64,000 nt of DNA from Rhabdophis nuchalis (taxonomy: Eukaryota; Chordata; Lepidosauria; Squamata; Natricidae): the NCBI GenBank assembly GCA_039707465.1, contig CM077645.1, forward strand, positions 62,343,850 to 62,407,849, read 5' to 3'. The notes beneath the pieces are model-generated. The model was not told where the DNA came from and made no database searches. It saw only the letters and a program-made list of their open reading frames with translations. Both the position numbers and the translations under genes were made by a program. Shown piece after piece: positions 59,177-64,000 of this stretch (positions are counted from its first letter, which is position 1; each line of letters starts with the position of its first letter).

Positions 59177-62100
59177 AGTACATATATCTAATGAGAAACT
59201 CCTTGAGTATTCTGGAATTCATCTAAATCCATCATCCTAATAAGTAAACTTCATCACAAAGAAAAGAATGAAAAAATAAAGAAAAAAATAGAATTAATTT
59301 TGTTGTTATATAACTTATCAGCCAGAGCACTATCTTTTGGATCCAATTTCAATATGAAATTGGAACCAATATGAAATTAGACATATCCTGTGTCAGACAC
59401 GCTAGGAATATTCATGTTTATTGTCACTGAACTGAAGCTAGTTCCCTTTTCATTAATTTAGCAGTTGTTCAGATTTTGTAGTTCAGATCTGGTACTCTTA
59501 AATTTAACTGCAGCAGAAACTGTCATTTAGAAGAGTGTTTGGGGGGGGGGGTTTATACTGTAGATAACATTAATATTATTCATTCGGAAAAATGGCAATA
59601 TAATATAAAAAAATAACATTAACATTAAATTAATAAGCCTATCCTTGGAAATCAAGCAGCTTAAATAATGAATGAATGCTGATTAGTATGCAACAAATGT
59701 TATTTCTAAAGCTGTTAAAAATTAAAAATGGTTCTAGTCAATATTTTATCAGTAGGCAGAAACTATGTTGAGCCAAATGCAGCAAGTCTCAAATTAGTCC
59801 TCATATTTGATGTGTGAGATGAGCACTTCACTGTAGTTTTCAAACTTCATGGCAACTGATGATTTTAAGTGCAAAGTAGCCAGTTCTGTTTATGAAGTTA
59901 TTTTCTCTCTGTCTGATGTTTTCTTTTAACTGTACAAGAATTTTATTATTTTTAATCAAATATTCATGAGGTACAAACATTTCTAACAGTCATTTGTGCA
60001 TGTTTTCAAAATGATACTTTGAATAGCAATCTTGCAAATATCAAAGAGAAATATCAATTTAAAGTGAGAATTTAAGCAATTTTAAGCAATCTAAAGATAT
60101 TCAATGCTCACGCATCACACAAGAAGCTATTTGAGAAGTGCCACTTTTCTCAGATATCAGGTGGTTTCATGCTTTCAAAAACAAAATAGGAATTTATGAT
60201 TTGAACATTATTTTTGTGCTCTAAAATGAGTACTATCTAGGTCTAGCATATCTTGGCTGGGAAAATACAGATAACTATATGTGCAGCATAGAGTTAGAGT
60301 TTTCTTTACGTTTTTTTGTTGACACAGTGGTCATCTGGATATTTGCAGTAAAAGTATAATATTTTAAAGGTATAATATTGAATAGAGTAGAGTAGAACAG
60401 AACAGAACAGTTTGAAGTCTACCTTACATATTGTTACAAAATTCATATTAATTTTTGTCTAGAATTAACCATTTATAAATAAGAGAAAACATAACTCCTT
60501 GCAAAGACATTTGGATTTTGTTTAGCATTTTGTCTCAGCTGATCTTGACAAATTCATAATAATCATTCTTGAAATACATTCCTGTGACTTGGAATATACA
60601 AAGCAAAACTATGAAAACCTTTTGCTTCTATGAATATGTTTTTTATGCTAGCCATAGCATAAAAATAGGTAGAAGACAGTAGCCTTGAAGCAACTGTGCC
60701 AAGTCTTTAAAGCCTGGAGAAGATCCAGAGATATGTTTCACATTCAAGCAAACTGTCTAGTAGTATAAAGTAATATTTAAAATACCTACATTAATTCAGT
60801 TGCAATGGGCAAGTATTTTATAGAGGATACTGTATAATGCATTATAACCTTGAGTAATAATCTTCAACTTCAGTTATCTGCCAATACAACATAGTAATAA
60901 TAGAAGGGGCTCTATCATATATCTTGGTTGTCCCTATTAGCATAGCTGAACAAAATTTGCTGCCGTACAGTACACTAGGGAATGCTTTGAATGCATAGGG
61001 GGAAGGGGGAGGGGGGGAGAGAAAAAGAAAAGAGGCCTGTATTTTAGCATTGTCCCATTTTATATGGAAATGAAAATTATTTTAAAAAAGTTAATATGGT
61101 TATAATTAGGATAGCCAGATGGTTTGTTGTTGTTTTGTACACTGAAGCATAAATATCCTGTTCGGGATATTTCTCATGCTGAGAAACACACTATGCACTC
61201 CGTCTCTGTAATCAATTGGTATTTCATCACTTACTTCAATGGAAGTTAGACTATAAACATCTCCAGATATGCAGCTTGCAAATAAAATGTATTACTTCAT
61301 TAAAGTACGTGATCTGGCTCACATTCCACATATACATATTCTTGTTCTTCATCTACCACAATACATCAAACTCTTCATCATAATCATGATACTGATATTC
61401 CCACTGGCATTGCTTATGATCATTTAACTTGATAAATTGTTGCATATCAGAAATATGAAAAACAAAATTGAAGTTGCAGCATCACATCTGATCAGGAAGT
61501 CAAACTGTTCTTTATTTATTTCAAAAAGGGTTATTGAAAGCTATTGAAAATTATATGTAGACTACACTGAGCTGCAGTCCAAAAATGATAAGTCTAAAGC
61601 CCTTTTGGAGGAATGTGATTTTAAAAAATAGAATGGATTTTTAAAGGATGCAATGGATTTCTAAAAAAGGCCATGAAAAATATCATTACAAATGTATGTG
61701 AGCTATACATTTGCGTCCCTGTACAGATATTAAAAAGAACAAAAATTAATAAATATGCTTATTTACAAAATGCTAATCTATTTGCTGTGTTTAAGGTTTA
61801 CTAAATGAAGAGATAGTAATTATCAAAGTATGGGTTACTAAACCACATCATACCTGGTAGATAGGTGTCACATTGCATTTACTAATGGATAATCAGGATT
61901 ACCAGTTTAAAGTCAATGTAAACGAATGGAAAAGATTTGAATGGTTCCATGATCCTATATGAAGCCTTTGTGTTTCTTTTGCTTATATATAAATTATGTT
62001 TGCTTTTCAAAGTAAACATAAGGTGAGGTGTATACGATCTCATTCTCACTTTGCACAGGAAATTACAATGAAAGAAAAAGGGAGATGCTTACAGTGGAGA

Positions 62101-62469
62101 GGAAATTGCAGACATCAAGGATAGAAAGAAAGCCTGGGTTGGTTATCTCAGTGCAGTTGTCTTAGAAAAGAGTCTCAGATGGTTCATAGCCTGCTGTTGT
62201 TTTGCAAGTTGCAGCAACTTAAGAGATAAGAACAGCTGATTTAAGACATGTTCTTGTATGAGAAAAACCCTTTCTCTCTCTCTCTTAATTTTGATAAATG
62301 TTTAATTTTAAATTTTGATAGCGTTCATCAAAATGAAATCCAAATTTCAAAAGTTATACAAAATCAAGCAAGCTCATTCTTTTGGTATAATAATTTGCTG
62401 TAATTCCCATGCCTTAGGATGACAAACTGACTTTATTGTACAAAATTGTAAGGGTCTGATTTATATGAT

Positions 62470-62660
62470 ACCCCACCCCTTCTATTCAGTTATGTCCAAT
62501 TCTTGAAGACAAGTTTGTGTAGTTTTTTTGGCAAAGTTTTTCAGAAGTGATTGACTCCTTCCTAGGGCTGAGACAAAGTGTCTGGTCCAAGGTCAGCCAA
62601 CTGGCTTCATAGAGAAAGTGGGAGTAAAACCCACGGTCTTCTGGTTTCTAGTCTTATGCC
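62470..62660 (-). mobile_element. SINE, tRNA-headed with BovB-like tail
   Basis: Read from the plus strand: CTATTCAGTTATGTCCAATTC (complement of the tail), TTGGCAAAGTTTTTCAGAAG, CTCCTTCCTAGGGCTGAGAC, GGTCAGCCAACTGGCTTCAT and CCACGGTCTTCTGGTTTCTAG. Full length, the reverse of 39772. Confidence 0.72.
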
Positions 62661-62759
62661 TTAATATACCAAACATTTAATTATTAAAATTTGAAACCAT
62701 TAGATTTATTGATGGAGTGGAAGAGAAACCATACAAATTACTGTTATCATGTTTTAGAG

Positions 62760-62887
62760 CAGGAGTGTTCAACTTGTGGCCTGCGGGCCAGATGTGTCAT
62801 GCACTGGCCACACCCACTGGCTTAGCAAAGGGTAGGGAAGTCATCATAATCATGTGATGATGTGATGACGTGAGTTTTACACCACTG
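62760..62887. mobile_element. Non-autonomous hAT element, 128 bp
   Basis: Starts CAGGAGTGTTCAACTTGTGG and ends GTGAGTTTTACACCACTG. Flanking octamers TTTTAGAG (62752-62759) and TTTTACAA (62888-62895) agree at six of eight bases, an eroded target duplication. The interior GCGGGCCAGATGTGTCATGC matches 26102 and 57628. Confidence 0.8.
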
Positions 62888-64000
62888 TTTTACAAGTCAC
62901 AGTATTGCATTGAAATGGTAATATGACCTTTGGGTATCTCTGCAGAAATTGTGAGAAATTGTACTTTTTCTAATGCTAGTTCAACCAGTTATTTATTTCA
63001 GATTTATTCAATGTAAATAAAATTATAAAATTAGCACTCTTGTGAGCACACTGATACTTATTATTTAAACCAAAATTATTTTAATACAGATTCGATATTA
63101 CTAATTCATGTTTTTAATAGTTAAAGAAATTAAATTTATACAGCGTGTTACATCGTTGAAATATATATATTGGACGCTAAGATGAGAAGAGAATAAATTA
63201 TTTATAAAGTAATATTAATTTGAATTTGTCAAGCACCTTAGATAAACAATTTATGGAGTAATGAAAAGATCCTTAGTGTGAAATGTCATTTTTGTAGTAT
63301 AGGCTTTGACCAAGCCAACAAGCTTAGAGAATTGCATTTTTTTCTCCTTCATTAATATAGGAAACAAAAAATGAAAGAAAGAAAAAATCTTAAGCCACAT
63401 ATGCAATTTTTAGTTAAAAGACAATGACTGAAAGATTCTATAGCTAACATTTTGAATAAAGGGATGTGGGGATGTTATACTCTTCTCAGTCTTTTATCCT
63501 ATTATTTAAAACGATACTATTCCAGGAATATAGGTTTTTAAAGTTGCAGTACCATAACACTAACCTGTCTAACAGGGCTCATCATTCACAACATCTTGAT
63601 ATCATAAACTTGGAAATCTGCCCTAAATAATACAATTTAATTAAGTTTAAATTAAAACCCTTAAGGAATGCTGTAGTTTGTGAATGTAAGGGAAAATATA
63701 GAAGAAAAGTTCAATATAAAGAATTCCCTTTGAGCTGGATGATAGTTCTTGATAATAAAAGGTTAGAAAATTTGCTCCTGGCTGCAGTGCTCAGAGAACT
63801 GACAATATAAAGAGAAATAGCTTGATAGGTAACCCCTTGAATGTGGATGGTAGTGAAAGTATGAGTTACAGATTATTGGTTTTTTTCCATTCAATTCCCT
63901 CTTGTTTTTAATATTGCTAATATGGTATACTGTATAGTTAATTAAAACAATATTAAATAACAGCATTCCTTAACTAATTAACAGATATTAGTTGGAATCC

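Noticed and set aside
58778..59222. Frames of YLSIYLSI or PIPIPI type on the minus strand
   Set aside because: Translation of GATA and GGGATA microsatellite.

Overview
This is vertebrate nuclear DNA, and it is almost all intron. Five short plus-strand exons (122-174, 14361-14455, 16337-16415, 18494-18651, 43497-43558) have clean AG/GT borders and agreeing codon phases. Joined, they read as the end of the ectodomain of attractin-like protein 1 (ATRNL1): the tail of the last laminin-type EGF module, the juxtamembrane domain with four N-glycosylation sequons, and the first residues of the transmembrane helix. The upstream exons and the rest of the helix and cytoplasmic tail lie outside the window, and no other host gene was recognised.

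The repeat content points to a squamate reptile, more likely a snake: a BovB LINE 3' end, a Sauria-type SINE, several tRNA-headed SINEs (some with a BovB-like tail), CR1 copies with AATAC pentamer tails, two sorts of L2 LINE, Rex1-like LINEs ending in a TTTATTGTCATTG-type 3' end, non-autonomous hAT elements starting CAGGRGTGTCAAAC, and long GATA tracts. The unique sequence is AT-rich.

Layout: 1-14.4 kb is intron 1 (old SINEs, a GTAG minisatellite, a G-rich repeat with a terminal hairpin, a BovB end, an LTR-like remnant). 14.4-18.7 kb holds three exons close together. 18.7-43.5 kb is a 24.8 kb intron with a mosaic of Rex1-like pieces and CR1 (18.8-22.4 kb), including an apparently exact 516-bp tandem duplication; a GC-rich Gypsy-like LTR with a tRNA-Ser-type primer site (33.3-34.3 kb); and a nearly complete but decayed Rex1-like LINE (34.9-37.8 kb). 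43.6-64 kb is the start of another intron, holding an L2 with an unbroken 544-codon reverse-transcriptase frame (45.1-46.7 kb), three more L2 ends, a Sauria SINE, an L2 nested in a hAT element, and a perfectly palindromic 135-bp hAT element with an exact 8-bp target duplication.

The only host gene product is ATRNL1; the other coding-looking stretches are mobile-element proteins, mostly antisense to it. I found no new multi-gene system. The most useful items are the 516-bp duplication (real or assembly error), the perfect palindrome, the open L2 frame and the LTR with its primer site. Family names for repeats rest on recognition by eye, without a library search.
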